Positions 1 to 5,104 of a stretch of 5,104 nucleotides of DNA are shown here, one piece after another. Under the pieces are notes generated by a model. The model was not told the DNA's origin. It did no database searches and saw only the letters and a list, made by a program, of their open reading frames with translations. The stretch is from NCBI GenBank assembly GCA_003554345.1, contig PWGE01000335.1, positions 1 to 5,104 on the forward strand, written 5' to 3'. The position numbers and the translations under genes were made by a program. Numbering within the stretch: the first letter of the stretch is position 1; the number at the start of each line of letters is the position of its first letter. The DNA is from Candidatus Sumerlaeota bacterium (GTDB lineage: Bacteria; Sumerlaeota; T1SED10-198M).

Positions 1-380
1 CTTTCCTGCACATCGCCCAGTCTTGTATAATCAGCATCAGCACGCAATTGGGGAAGTATCTGAGAAAAAGACTCCTGGATCATCCCTTCGGCTATTGCCT
101 TTTCCTGTAATACAGAGCGAAGTGATTGGTTATGAACAAGGGCTGTCTCCAGGGCTTCTTCCAGGGATAATTCTCCTTCCATAAAAGGCTGGCGTTTTTC
201 TTCCTTTTCACGCTGCTCATACCATTGACGGTAAGTTTGCTCTCTCTGTCTGCGGACATTACCATAGTAATCTTCATGCCTCAGTGCGCAACCACTCAGA
301 ACAAAAAAGAGCATCACAAATGATACTATAAAGAACGAAAAACCAGGGAAACGCCTGCAGGTTAAAACCATCTTCATCAT
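1..380 (-). CDS. TolC-family outer-membrane efflux lipoprotein, N-terminal part (runs off left edge)
   Basis: Outer-membrane factor of a tripartite efflux pump, expected to form the trimeric exit duct that docks with a periplasmic adaptor and an inner-membrane pump. I translated the minus strand from ATG 380-378 and found 126 open codons to the window edge. Residues 11-30 form a hydrophobic signal ending in lipobox LSGC, with the acylated Cys at 31, so it is a lipoprotein like OprM/NodT types. Residues 71-126 carry the typical start of the OMF repeat: LSLEEALETAL, HNQSL at 83-87, and the helix leading to QILPQLRADADY at 107-118. Between Cys31 and residue 70 lies an unusually long, highly charged Arg/Gln/Glu-rich stretch. 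The start overlaps the tetR stop as ATGA and has an AAGGAG site 5 nt upstream inside tetR, so translation is probably coupled. In-frame ATGs at codons 2 and 4 are alternatives. The remaining roughly three quarters lies outside; pump specificity cannot be told. Confidence 0.9.
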   Translation of the reverse strand, partial: MMKMVLTCRRFPGFSFFIVSFVMLFFVLSGCALRHEDYYGNVRRQREQTYRQWYEQREKEEKRQPFMEGELSLEEALETALVHNQSLRSVLQEKAIAEGMIQESFSQILPQLRADADYTRLGDVQE

Positions 381-1030
381 TGTTGCTCCTTTACCCACTC
401 TTTTCCGGGAGTAAGTGAGTTCAGAACTATTTTCGAGACCTGTTCTATCGAAGCTTCCGGAGATCTTTCAGGGAATTGCCACATCCAGTAACACATGAAA
501 GAGTGGGTAATACCATCGATCATTAAGACGAGATAAAGAGGGTCTTCTTCTATAAAAATCCCCCCTGTAATACCTTCCTGTATCTTCCCTGACATGCTCT
601 CCAGATATTCTTCATATAATCGGACACAGTCTGCAGGTATATTTAAACTCTCATCTACCCGTACTTTATGAAGTGTCTCAAAAGCCACTTTAAAAAACCC
701 ATGGTGCTTTGCATATGATTCTAACCGCAACCTGACCAGCTCTTTTATGGCACGATAAGGGTCTTGTGGCGTCATTACCCGGGCGTAGAAACCATCCATA
801 AATTCATTAATCAATGAACCGAACAGTTCATTGAAAAGGTCATTTTTCCCCTTAAACATATTATAAAGGGTTCCAACGGCGAACTCGGCTTCCATGGCAA
901 TCTCTTCAACAGTTGCATAGTGATACCCCTTTTTGACAAACACCCGTTCTGCCGCATTCATAATTTCCTGCCTGTGCCGCAAACGCTCCCTCTCTTTACG
1001 AGAGAGCCGAACTTCTGTCTTTTTTCGCAT
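377..1030 (-). CDS. TetR/AcrR-family transcriptional repressor
   Basis: DNA-binding one-component regulator, most likely a ligand-released repressor of the adjoining efflux operon and of itself. The 217-residue protein has the family's normal length. Residues 20-70 are the TetR_N domain: an amphipathic first helix around QEIMNAAERVF (21-31), KKGY, then the helix-turn-helix TVEEIAMEAEFAVGTLYNMF (40-59) and K-x-K-NDLF (60-66), matching the family pattern GTLYxxFxxKxxL. The C-terminal part (about 75-210) is helical with aromatic patches such as MCYWMWQF, as expected for a ligand-binding and dimer domain, but I cannot assign a ligand. I chose ATG 1030 because TGAGG lies 8 nt upstream and the family motif begins soon after; a GTG at 1072 would add 14 residues (MVISDEFLLYEVNL) that do not look like family sequence. 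The stop overlaps the start of the downstream efflux gene by 4 nt. Candidate operators lie upstream at 1153-1169 and 1073-1089. Confidence 0.93.
   Translation of the reverse strand: MRKKTEVRLSRKERERLRHRQEIMNAAERVFVKKGYHYATVEEIAMEAEFAVGTLYNMFKGKNDLFNELFGSLINEFMDGFYARVMTPQDPYRAIKELVRLRLESYAKHHGFFKVAFETLHKVRVDESLNIPADCVRLYEEYLESMSGKIQEGITGGIFIEEDPLYLVLMIDGITHSFMCYWMWQFPERSPEASIEQVSKIVLNSLTPGKEWVKEQQ
386..391 (-). promoter_or_regulatory. Ribosome binding site of the efflux outer-membrane gene
   Basis: AAGGAG on the minus strand, 5 nt before ATG 380 and 8 nt before the second in-frame ATG (377-375). It lies inside the last codons of tetR, which fits translational coupling of the two genes. Confidence 0.7.
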
Positions 1031-1038
1031 AAGATTAA

Positions 1039-1043
1039 CCTCA
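1039..1043 (-). promoter_or_regulatory. Ribosome binding site that sets the tetR start
   Basis: TGAGG on the minus strand, 8 nt before ATG 1030. It supports the ATG over the upstream in-frame GTG at 1072, which has no comparable site in front of it. Confidence 0.55.
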
Positions 1044-1072
1044 TATAATAAAAACTCATCAGAAATAACCAC

Positions 1073-1089
1073 TATTCATCAAATGAATA
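1073..1089. promoter_or_regulatory. Perfect inverted repeat in the tetR leader (possible operator)
   Basis: TATTCAT-CAA-ATGAATA is a perfect 7-3-7 dyad centred at 1081, 43 to 59 bp upstream of the tetR ATG. Its size and symmetry suit a TetR dimer site, but its sequence differs from the dyad at 1153-1169, so both are unlikely to be strong sites for the same protein. It could also form a small hairpin in the tetR mRNA leader. Chance is possible in AT-rich DNA. Confidence 0.35.
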
Positions 1090-1152
1090 CAGATTCACAT
1101 TTAAGCAAAATGCTCTCAGAATGCAAGAGCTCATAATCAAAAAGGATGTAAC

Positions 1153-1169
1153 AAAGATACTGTATCTTT
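1153..1169. promoter_or_regulatory. Perfect 17-bp palindrome, probable TetR operator
   Basis: AAAGATAC-T-GTATCTTT is a perfect 8-1-8 inverted repeat centred at 1161, about 120 bp upstream of the tetR ATG. It sits just downstream of a TATAAT box on the minus strand (1189-1184), so a bound dimer would cover the start of the tetR transcript. Length, symmetry and position match typical autoregulatory TetR-family operators. Binding by this particular TetR is inferred, not shown. Confidence 0.6.
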
Positions 1170-1183
1170 AGCCAGAAACATTC

Positions 1184-1214
1184 ATTATATAACCAGTTTT
1201 GAGCATACTGCCAG
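1184..1214 (-). promoter_or_regulatory. Candidate tetR-efflux operon promoter
   Basis: The minus strand carries a perfect TATAAT -10 box at 1189-1184. The best -35 is CTGGCA at 1214-1209 (4 of 6 to TTGACA), but the 19-bp spacer is long, so the promoter may be weak or activator-dependent. Predicted transcription start is near 1177, giving a leader of about 147 nt that contains both dyads at 1153-1169 and 1073-1089. Confidence 0.4.
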
Positions 1215-1219
1215 AAAAT

Positions 1220-1247
1220 TTGTTACAGCAGGCTTGTTTTGTATCAT
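1220..1247 (+). promoter_or_regulatory. Candidate plus-strand promoter toward the hydrolase gene
   Basis: TTGTTA (1220-1225, 4 of 6) and TATCAT (1242-1247, 5 of 6) are separated by 16 bp, the same -35 sequence and spacing as the better promoter at 4428-4455. The start would be near 1254, leaving an untranslated leader of about 308 nt before ATG 1562, which is long. A nearer alternative is a perfect TTGACA at 1515-1520, but no good -10 follows at normal spacing. Confidence 0.35.
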
Positions 1248-1255
1248 CCATGATA
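1242..1255. promoter_or_regulatory. Inverted repeat over the plus-strand -10 candidate
   Basis: TATCAT-CC-ATGATA is a perfect 6-2-6 dyad whose left arm is itself the -10 candidate. A protein bound here would block the plus-strand promoter. It is short and AT-rich, so chance is a real alternative. Confidence 0.3.
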
Positions 1256-1287
1256 ATTTTTGTACTGACACGCCAGAAATCTGCTTA

Positions 1288-1530
1288 TCAGGTTCGACTA
1301 TACCAGGAAAGGCTGCTCTGCTCTTTTGATCTGCTGTCAACATGATTTCTTATTTCAATGGCCTTTATCGCTGATAACTCCAAATACTTTCTGATGAAAT
1401 ATACAGATGTCACTGCAATTCCCCATTTTACACTTTCCTCAGGGAAGATACTGACAGTATTAATCACCAGTTTATCTTCAAACCGGGAAATATAACTATT
1501 TATTGCTTTTATTCTTGACAATGCTAACAT
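1288..1530 (-). CDS. Doubtful 80-codon ORF, unrecognised
   Basis: An 80-residue minus-strand reading frame starts at ATG 1530 in the DNA upstream of the hydrolase gene. I do not recognise it. Codon choice and composition look plausible (mixed hydrophobic and charged stretches, for example KWGIAVTSVYFIRKYLEL at about 35-52), and no signal peptide or membrane segment is evident. Against it: no ribosome binding site precedes the ATG (the bases there are C-rich), it starts only 31 bp from the divergent hydrolase gene, and it has no recognisable promoter. It could be a short real gene, a decayed fragment, or an open frame antisense to the hydrolase leader. Treat as unproven. Confidence 0.22.
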   Translation of the reverse strand: MLALSRIKAINSYISRFEDKLVINTVSIFPEESVKWGIAVTSVYFIRKYLELSAIKAIEIRNHVDSRSKEQSSLSWYSRT

Positions 1531-1546
1531 ACGTAAAATTATTGTT

Positions 1547-1552
1547 GGGGGG
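1547..1552 (+). promoter_or_regulatory. Unusual G-run in the ribosome binding position of the hydrolase gene
   Basis: GGGGGG lies 9 nt before ATG 1562, in the place of a Shine-Dalgarno sequence but without the usual AGGAGG core. It is the only purine-rich element nearby and supports this ATG; the signal peptide begins right after it. Confidence 0.4.
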
Positions 1553-1561
1553 AATATATAA

Positions 1562-4366
1562 ATGAGAAAGACAGCAACTATTTTTCTTATTTTCTTTGCT
1601 TTATTTCTGGCAAGAGGAGAAGAACAGCGTTCTTTATTTTTACCTGTAGATATTTATGAGGAATATGAAGAGGGAAATATAGACAACTGGGTTAATTTAA
1701 TAAGCAACCAGGGGTGGAACGAGGTATATATTCCCGTATATAGCGGCGAAAAAGCTTACTGGCCCAGCCCCACCTATCAGGCTCATAATGGTCCTATTCA
1801 CTCTGAAAATGATATTCTACGCAGTATTATAAAAGCATTCCAGGAAAATGATATACGAGTAAGTGCCTGGTTTAAAGGAGGTTTACAAGTCAGTGGAGAA
1901 GTCCATCCTCTTTATCAGGCAAATTCGGAGTGGTTCTCCCAAACTTCACAGGGAAATTCTTTAACAGAAGATAAAAGATACATTTCTCCTGCCAGTCACG
2001 AGGGCATGCAAATGCTGAAAGACATGATTCATGAGTTAGTCAGAGACTACCCTATTCACGGCATTGGCATCGATAATTTCACGTGGGGTTCTGTTGATCT
2101 TGGCTATGGGGAAAAGACACTCGCCCGATATCGTGACTCATACCACCTACCTCCAGATAGTACCATTGATTTTGAAGATGACCAATGGCATACTTTTCGC
2201 CAGAATCTTTTAAACAGGCAACTTAAAGAAATCTATCGGTTGATCAAAGCAGTAAATCCTTACATCCATGTTTCCGGGATTGCTCATAGTTATGACGATA
2301 CAACAACCAACCTGCAACCCTGGAAAAGATGGTTAAAGGGTGGTTATGCCGACAGCATTATTATTCCTTTAAGGGAAACAGAGAAAGAAGAAGTATCAGA
2401 AGAAATTGAAAGTAACCAGACATATGCCGGGCCTTTCAGAGACAAAATCTATTTTTCACATACACCTGGCGACCGGTTAAAAGATGACCATTTTATTATT
2501 CAGCCACAATCATTGGATAAGGTGGAAAACATTGAAGATTTACCCTGGGATGAGATTATAGCCCATCCCTATCACACAAACCGCCTTCAGCGCAAAATTT
2601 TAACTGTGGAAGACAGTGCACGTGCTCTTATTGCCGGTGAGTGGCAAAAATCAAGTAATACTCATTCCCTGAGTAATGAATTCATAAAAACCGGAAACGA
2701 AACCACCAGTGTATTTGCGTGGCTTACTTCTTTACCGCAGGGAGGGACCTATAACGTTTATATTTTCATTCCCGAACTGGAAAACAAGCATTCAGAAGCA
2801 CAATACCGCCTTTCTCATGACTCTGGATCTGAAATTCTTACTATTGATCAAAGTGCCGTTCAGGGAGAATGGTTGAAATTGGGTCAATGGGATTTCCCTG
2901 AAGATGAACGGATCACTCTACTCACATTGAGTAACGAGGGCGTTCCTGAAGATAAATATGTGGTAGCAGATGCCATTAAACTGGAACATGTGCCTGTAGA
3001 ACCGGAAGTTCGGGCCGCCTGGACCAGTCGCTATCAATGGACGGCAGAAACAGTAGAAGAAAGCAAGCAAAATATTCGCGAACAAATGGAGCGACTCAGA
3101 GAATATAATTTTAATGCAGTAGCTTTCCAGGCACGCCCTTGCATGGAAACCTATTATCCCAACCCCTATGAACCCTATTGCGGGGAATTCTGGGACTATG
3201 AATCTCCAGGAATCGACCCTGAAACCGGAGAAGAATTTGATGCTTTGGAGTATGCTATAATCCAGGCTCGTTTAAACGATCTGAAGTTTTATTGTTACAT
3301 TAACACCCACACCATAACGGTAAGTTCTGTAGAAGAAGAAGTTTCACCTACTCACCGATACCATCTGCATGCCCATGATGAAGCAGAGGAGGATTGGCGT
3401 CTTTACAGTGATGAAGACACCCCCCTAACAGAGTATTCTTCCTATGTCTGGATATGTCCGGCAGTACCCGGAGCAGAAGCATGGACCAGAAAGATGGTAA
3501 ATTATGTGGTGGATAACTATGAAGTAGATGGAGTGCATTTCGATCGTATTCGTACTCCTGGCAATGATTTTACATATAATCCCATTTCACGGAAACGTTT
3601 TGAGGATCCCTATGCTAATCCTGATGAATTTGAAGACATAGGGGATTTTATGCGAAAGCAAATTACCGATCAATTAGAGCGCATCATGGGAGATACAAAC
3701 ATACTGGACCCAACAATGGAAATTTCGACAGCCCCCTTCGGTATAGTTTACACAGAACCCGAATTTTATGATGGAACAGGTACAGAAAGTCATTACCAAT
3801 GGTTTCAGGCTTCCTTTGATTGGCTGGAAAGAGGGGTGGTTGATGAAATATTCCCTCAAATTTACTGGGAAATCGAGAGTGCACATCCTTTTGAAGTGCT
3901 TTATGCCCAGTGGCTTCATCATTCCCATGGAAGACATATACACGCAGGTATCAACAACCGCTGGAACGAAGTCAATCAAATCAAAGAAGTACGCCGTCAG
4001 GGTGGACCCGGCAATATTTTATGGCATATAAATAATGCTGACTATCAGGCAATAAAAGAAGAAATATATCAGGAACCAGCTCCTGTACCCCCTCTCTCCT
4101 GGAAAACATTTCCTGAAACAGGAAAGATTACAGGTACCGTTTACGATGATAATAATGAACCGATCCAGGATGCATTGATAAACGTCAATAAAAATAGTTA
4201 TAACTACGTTTCAGGTGCCGATGGTCGTTTTTCAATGGTGAATAAACCTGCAGATACCTATAAGATTACTGTGCAACGCAATGAGTATACCACTAAAGAA
4301 AAAGCAATAGAGATTCAGGCAGGAGAGACAAAAAATATAAACATTTTTCTGGAAAAATCTGAGTAG
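1562..4366 (+). CDS. Secreted double-barrel GHL10 (DUF187)-like glycoside hydrolase with golvesin-like and carboxypeptidase-regulatory-like modules
   Basis: Exported 934-residue protein predicted to bind and probably cleave a glycan outside the inner membrane. Residues 1-19 are a signal peptide (RK, hydrophobic core, ARG before the cut); there is no lipobox Cys. Residues about 24-345 form a TIM-barrel-like domain with YISPA (140-144) and GIGIDNF (167-173). Residues about 350-478 resemble the golvesin C-terminal/xanthan-lyase CBM-like module: GGTYNVYIFIP (394-404), Y..SHDSGSEILTIDQ (415-430), W..LG.W.F (437-445), VVADAIKLE (467-475). Residues about 483-845 are the canonical GHL10 barrel: RAAW (484-487), FNAVAFQARP (517-526), ICPA (631-634), DGVHFDR (656-662) and WLERGVVDEIFPQIYW (754-769). 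Residues 854-931 fit a carboxypeptidase-regulatory-like beta domain (GKITGTVYDDNNEPIQDA). GHL10 relatives include E. coli DigH, which cuts denuded peptidoglycan strands; this protein is far longer. Aspartates 171 and 661 occupy equivalent positions. Substrate unknown; a cell-wall or exopolysaccharide target is inferred. Confidence 0.88.
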   Translation: MRKTATIFLIFFALFLARGEEQRSLFLPVDIYEEYEEGNIDNWVNLISNQGWNEVYIPVYSGEKAYWPSPTYQAHNGPIHSENDILRSIIKAFQENDIRVSAWFKGGLQVSGEVHPLYQANSEWFSQTSQGNSLTEDKRYISPASHEGMQMLKDMIHELVRDYPIHGIGIDNFTWGSVDLGYGEKTLARYRDSYHLPPDSTIDFEDDQWHTFRQNLLNRQLKEIYRLIKAVNPYIHVSGIAHSYDDTTTNLQPWKRWLKGGYADSIIIPLRETEKEEVSEEIESNQTYAGPFRDKIYFSHTPGDRLKDDHFIIQPQSLDKVENIEDLPWDEIIAHPYHTNRLQRKILTVEDSARALIAGEWQKSSNTHSLSNEFIKTGNETTSVFAWLTSLPQGGTYNVYIFIPELENKHSEAQYRLSHDSGSEILTIDQSAVQGEWLKLGQWDFPEDERITLLTLSNEGVPEDKYVVADAIKLEHVPVEPEVRAAWTSRYQWTAETVEESKQNIREQMERLREYNFNAVAFQARPCMETYYPNPYEPYCGEFWDYESPGIDPETGEEFDALEYAIIQARLNDLKFYCYINTHTITVSSVEEEVSPTHRYHLHAHDEAEEDWRLYSDEDTPLTEYSSYVWICPAVPGAEAWTRKMVNYVVDNYEVDGVHFDRIRTPGNDFTYNPISRKRFEDPYANPDEFEDIGDFMRKQITDQLERIMGDTNILDPTMEISTAPFGIVYTEPEFYDGTGTESHYQWFQASFDWLERGVVDEIFPQIYWEIESAHPFEVLYAQWLHHSHGRHIHAGINNRWNEVNQIKEVRRQGGPGNILWHINNADYQAIKEEIYQEPAPVPPLSWKTFPETGKITGTVYDDNNEPIQDALINVNKNSYNYVSGADGRFSMVNKPADTYKITVQRNEYTTKEKAIEIQAGETKNINIFLEKSE

Positions 4367-4381
4367 ATATATCTCTTCTAC

Positions 4382-4430
4382 CACCCTCAAGAGAACCATT
4401 TAAACTGACAGTAAGGGTGATTTCTATTTG
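4382..4430 (+). terminator. Weak terminator-like dyad after the hydrolase gene
   Basis: CACCCT (4382-4387) pairs with AGGGTG (4414-4419) across a 26-nt loop, followed by a T-rich but interrupted run (4421-4429). The 6-bp stem and long loop make it a poor intrinsic terminator. A separate 10-bp self-complementary AGATATATCT overlaps the stop codon at 4365-4374. No better candidate exists in the 128-bp gap. Confidence 0.25.
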
Positions 4431-4455
4431 TTATTCAGAACAATCCATTTATAAT
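4428..4455 (+). promoter_or_regulatory. Promoter of the sugar transferase gene
   Basis: TTGTTA (4428-4433, 4 of 6 to the -35 consensus) and a perfect TATAAT (4450-4455) are separated by 16 bp. Predicted start is near 4462, giving a leader of about 33 nt before ATG 4495. It implies that the polysaccharide cluster can be transcribed separately from the hydrolase gene. Confidence 0.6.
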
Positions 4456-4494
4456 TTTAATGACTGTATATAGGGAAGAATATGTGAGAAGCAT

Positions 4495-5104
4495 ATGTTA
4501 AAAAACCATTCTGCATTCTTCAGAAACCTGCACATTGCTTCTGATATTCTTCTTTCTCTTGCCGCCCTTTTAATAGCCTACTGGCTCCGTTTTCACATTG
4601 AAGTATTACCTGTTACCAAAGGATACCCCGGTTTCGAGCCCTATTTCATACTGATGCTTCCGATAACCCTCATATGGTTTTTTATTTTTAAAACATCCGG
4701 CTTGTATCTATCCCATCGTACCCGTCCTCTTTATGAGGAATTTACCATCATTCTTATAGATATTGTGCTGGCTTTTCTCTGTCTTTTGACCTTTCTGTTT
4801 TTCTATCGTCAATACAGTTATTCTATGCTGGTAATGGGGATGTTTTTTATTCTTAATATCACGCTCCTTTTTCTTTTTCGGGCGATTCTAAGGAGTTTTC
4901 TTTCTTGTATTCGAAAAAGGGGATACAACAAGAGGTACATACTCATTGTAGGAACAGATGAAAAAGCCTGGGACCTGACAAGAACGATTGAGAGACACCA
5001 GGAATACGGAATGGAAATAATTGGCTATATACGTCCCACCGTTAAAACGCCCTTCTTCAATGAAACCATTCGGCGGAAAACTCTGGGTGTTATAGACAGT
5101 CTAC
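4495..5104 (+). CDS. Polyprenyl glycosylphosphotransferase (WbaP/WcaJ-like initiating sugar transferase), N-terminal part, runs off right edge
   Basis: Inner-membrane enzyme that, in this family, transfers a sugar-1-phosphate from a nucleotide sugar to undecaprenyl phosphate, the first step of exopolysaccharide or O-antigen repeat assembly. I translated 203 open codons to the window edge. Four hydrophobic segments fit the usual N-terminal bundle: about 15-33, 50-65, 83-104 and 111-136. They are followed by a basic linker and the Rossmann-like CoA-binding domain, RYILIVGTDEKAWDLTRTIE (147-166) and MEIIGYI (173-179). The fifth membrane helix and the catalytic bacterial sugar transferase domain lie beyond the window, so activity and sugar specificity cannot be checked. 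ATG 4495 is the first in-frame start after a TAG at 4471. A weak GAGAAG lies close upstream (4486-4491), and an in-frame start further back is absent. A good promoter sits 40 bp upstream. UDP-sugar dehydratase-type proteins share this N-terminal plan and remain an alternative. Confidence 0.85.
   Translation, partial: MLKNHSAFFRNLHIASDILLSLAALLIAYWLRFHIEVLPVTKGYPGFEPYFILMLPITLIWFFIFKTSGLYLSHRTRPLYEEFTIILIDIVLAFLCLLTFLFFYRQYSYSMLVMGMFFILNITLLFLFRAILRSFLSCIRKRGYNKRYILIVGTDEKAWDLTRTIERHQEYGMEIIGYIRPTVKTPFFNETIRRKTLGVIDSL

Larger units (their letters stand above)
1147..1227. repeat. 9-bp inverted repeat pair flanking the tetR -10 box
   Basis: TGTAACAAA at 1147-1155 and its exact reverse complement TTTGTTACA at 1219-1227 face each other across 63 bp. 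The pair's centre (1187) falls on the TATAAT box at 1184-1189. The left arm abuts and partly overlaps the palindrome at 1153-1169; the right arm contains the -35-like TTGTTA of a plus-strand promoter candidate. It may be a regulator-binding pair or coincidence. Confidence 0.35.
1171..1279 (+). repeat. Three direct copies of GCCAGAAA
   Basis: The octamer GCCAGAAA occurs at 1171-1178, 1210-1217 and 1272-1279, all in the same orientation, with start-to-start distances of 39 and 62 bp. Three copies in 109 bp is more than expected by chance. It is confined to the presumed control region, and the middle copy overlaps the -35 candidate of the tetR promoter. Function unknown. Confidence 0.45.

Noticed and set aside
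92-277. Minus-strand open frame of 61 codons
   Set aside because: Overlaps the outer-membrane efflux gene on the same strand in another frame; the OMF frame has a clear signal, lipobox and family motif, so this one is a shadow.
1112-1130. GCTCT/AGAGC hairpin in the tetR leader
   Set aside because: Only a 5-bp stem with a 9-nt loop and no T run; too weak to call a terminator or riboswitch.
933-1136. Plus-strand open frame of 67 codons
   Set aside because: Antisense to the conserved DNA-binding domain of tetR and to its leader; no ribosome site or recognisable protein features.
1288-1306. GGTTCGAC followed by a nearby CCA, resembling a tRNA T-loop and 3' end
   Set aside because: The flanking bases do not pair to make a T stem and no acceptor or anticodon arm could be found, so no tRNA or attachment site is called.
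1515-1545. Perfect TTGACA just upstream of the hydrolase start
   Set aside because: The best -10 choices are TAAAAT at 13 bp or TATTGT at 19 bp, both off normal spacing, and would leave almost no leader; noted only as an alternative.
1254-1561. Possible riboswitch in the long leader of the hydrolase gene
   Set aside because: No known riboswitch core, conserved junction or strong expression-platform hairpin could be recognised by eye.
3674-4031. Three overlapping short frames (3674-3979 minus, 3684-3884 minus, 3768-4031 plus)
   Set aside because: All lie within the conserved second barrel of the hydrolase gene in other frames and look like shadows.

Overview
The window looks like chromosomal DNA from a diderm (Gram-negative type) bacterium. 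The evidence is a TolC-type outer-membrane efflux lipoprotein, an exported multi-domain glycoside-hydrolase-like protein and a polyprenyl-phosphate sugar transferase. Base composition is moderately AT-rich by eye. I cannot place the phylum from sequence alone. No rRNA, tRNA, CRISPR array, insertion sequence or phage gene is visible.

Left part (1-1030, minus strand). A TetR-family regulator is followed, with an ATGA stop/start overlap, by the N-terminal 126 codons of a TolC-family outer-membrane factor that runs off the left edge. This is the familiar layout of a regulator-led drug or solvent efflux operon; inner-membrane pump parts would be expected further left, outside the window.

Intergenic region (1031-1561, 531 bp). 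The half next to tetR holds three perfect inverted repeats (centred near 1081, 1161 and 1248), a 9-bp inverted pair around a TATAAT box, three copies of GCCAGAAA, and promoter-like elements facing both ways. The half next to the hydrolase gene holds only an unrecognised 80-codon minus-strand ORF of doubtful reality.

Centre (1562-4366, plus strand). One gene encodes a 934-residue secreted protein. It has a signal peptide, a degenerate GHL10/DUF187-like TIM barrel, a golvesin/xanthan-lyase-type beta-sandwich module, a second and more canonical GHL10 barrel, and a C-terminal carboxypeptidase-regulatory-like beta domain. Residue spacing between matching motifs shows that the two barrels are diverged copies of one fold, with the beta-sandwich lying between them. 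This is the most interesting object in the window.

Right part (4367-5104, plus strand). A weak terminator-like dyad and a good promoter (TTGTTA, 16 bp, TATAAT) precede the first 203 codons of a polyprenyl glycosylphosphotransferase. Such enzymes usually start an exopolysaccharide or O-antigen cluster, so the hydrolase-like protein may act on envelope or secreted glycans made by the cluster to the right. That link is an inference from position only.
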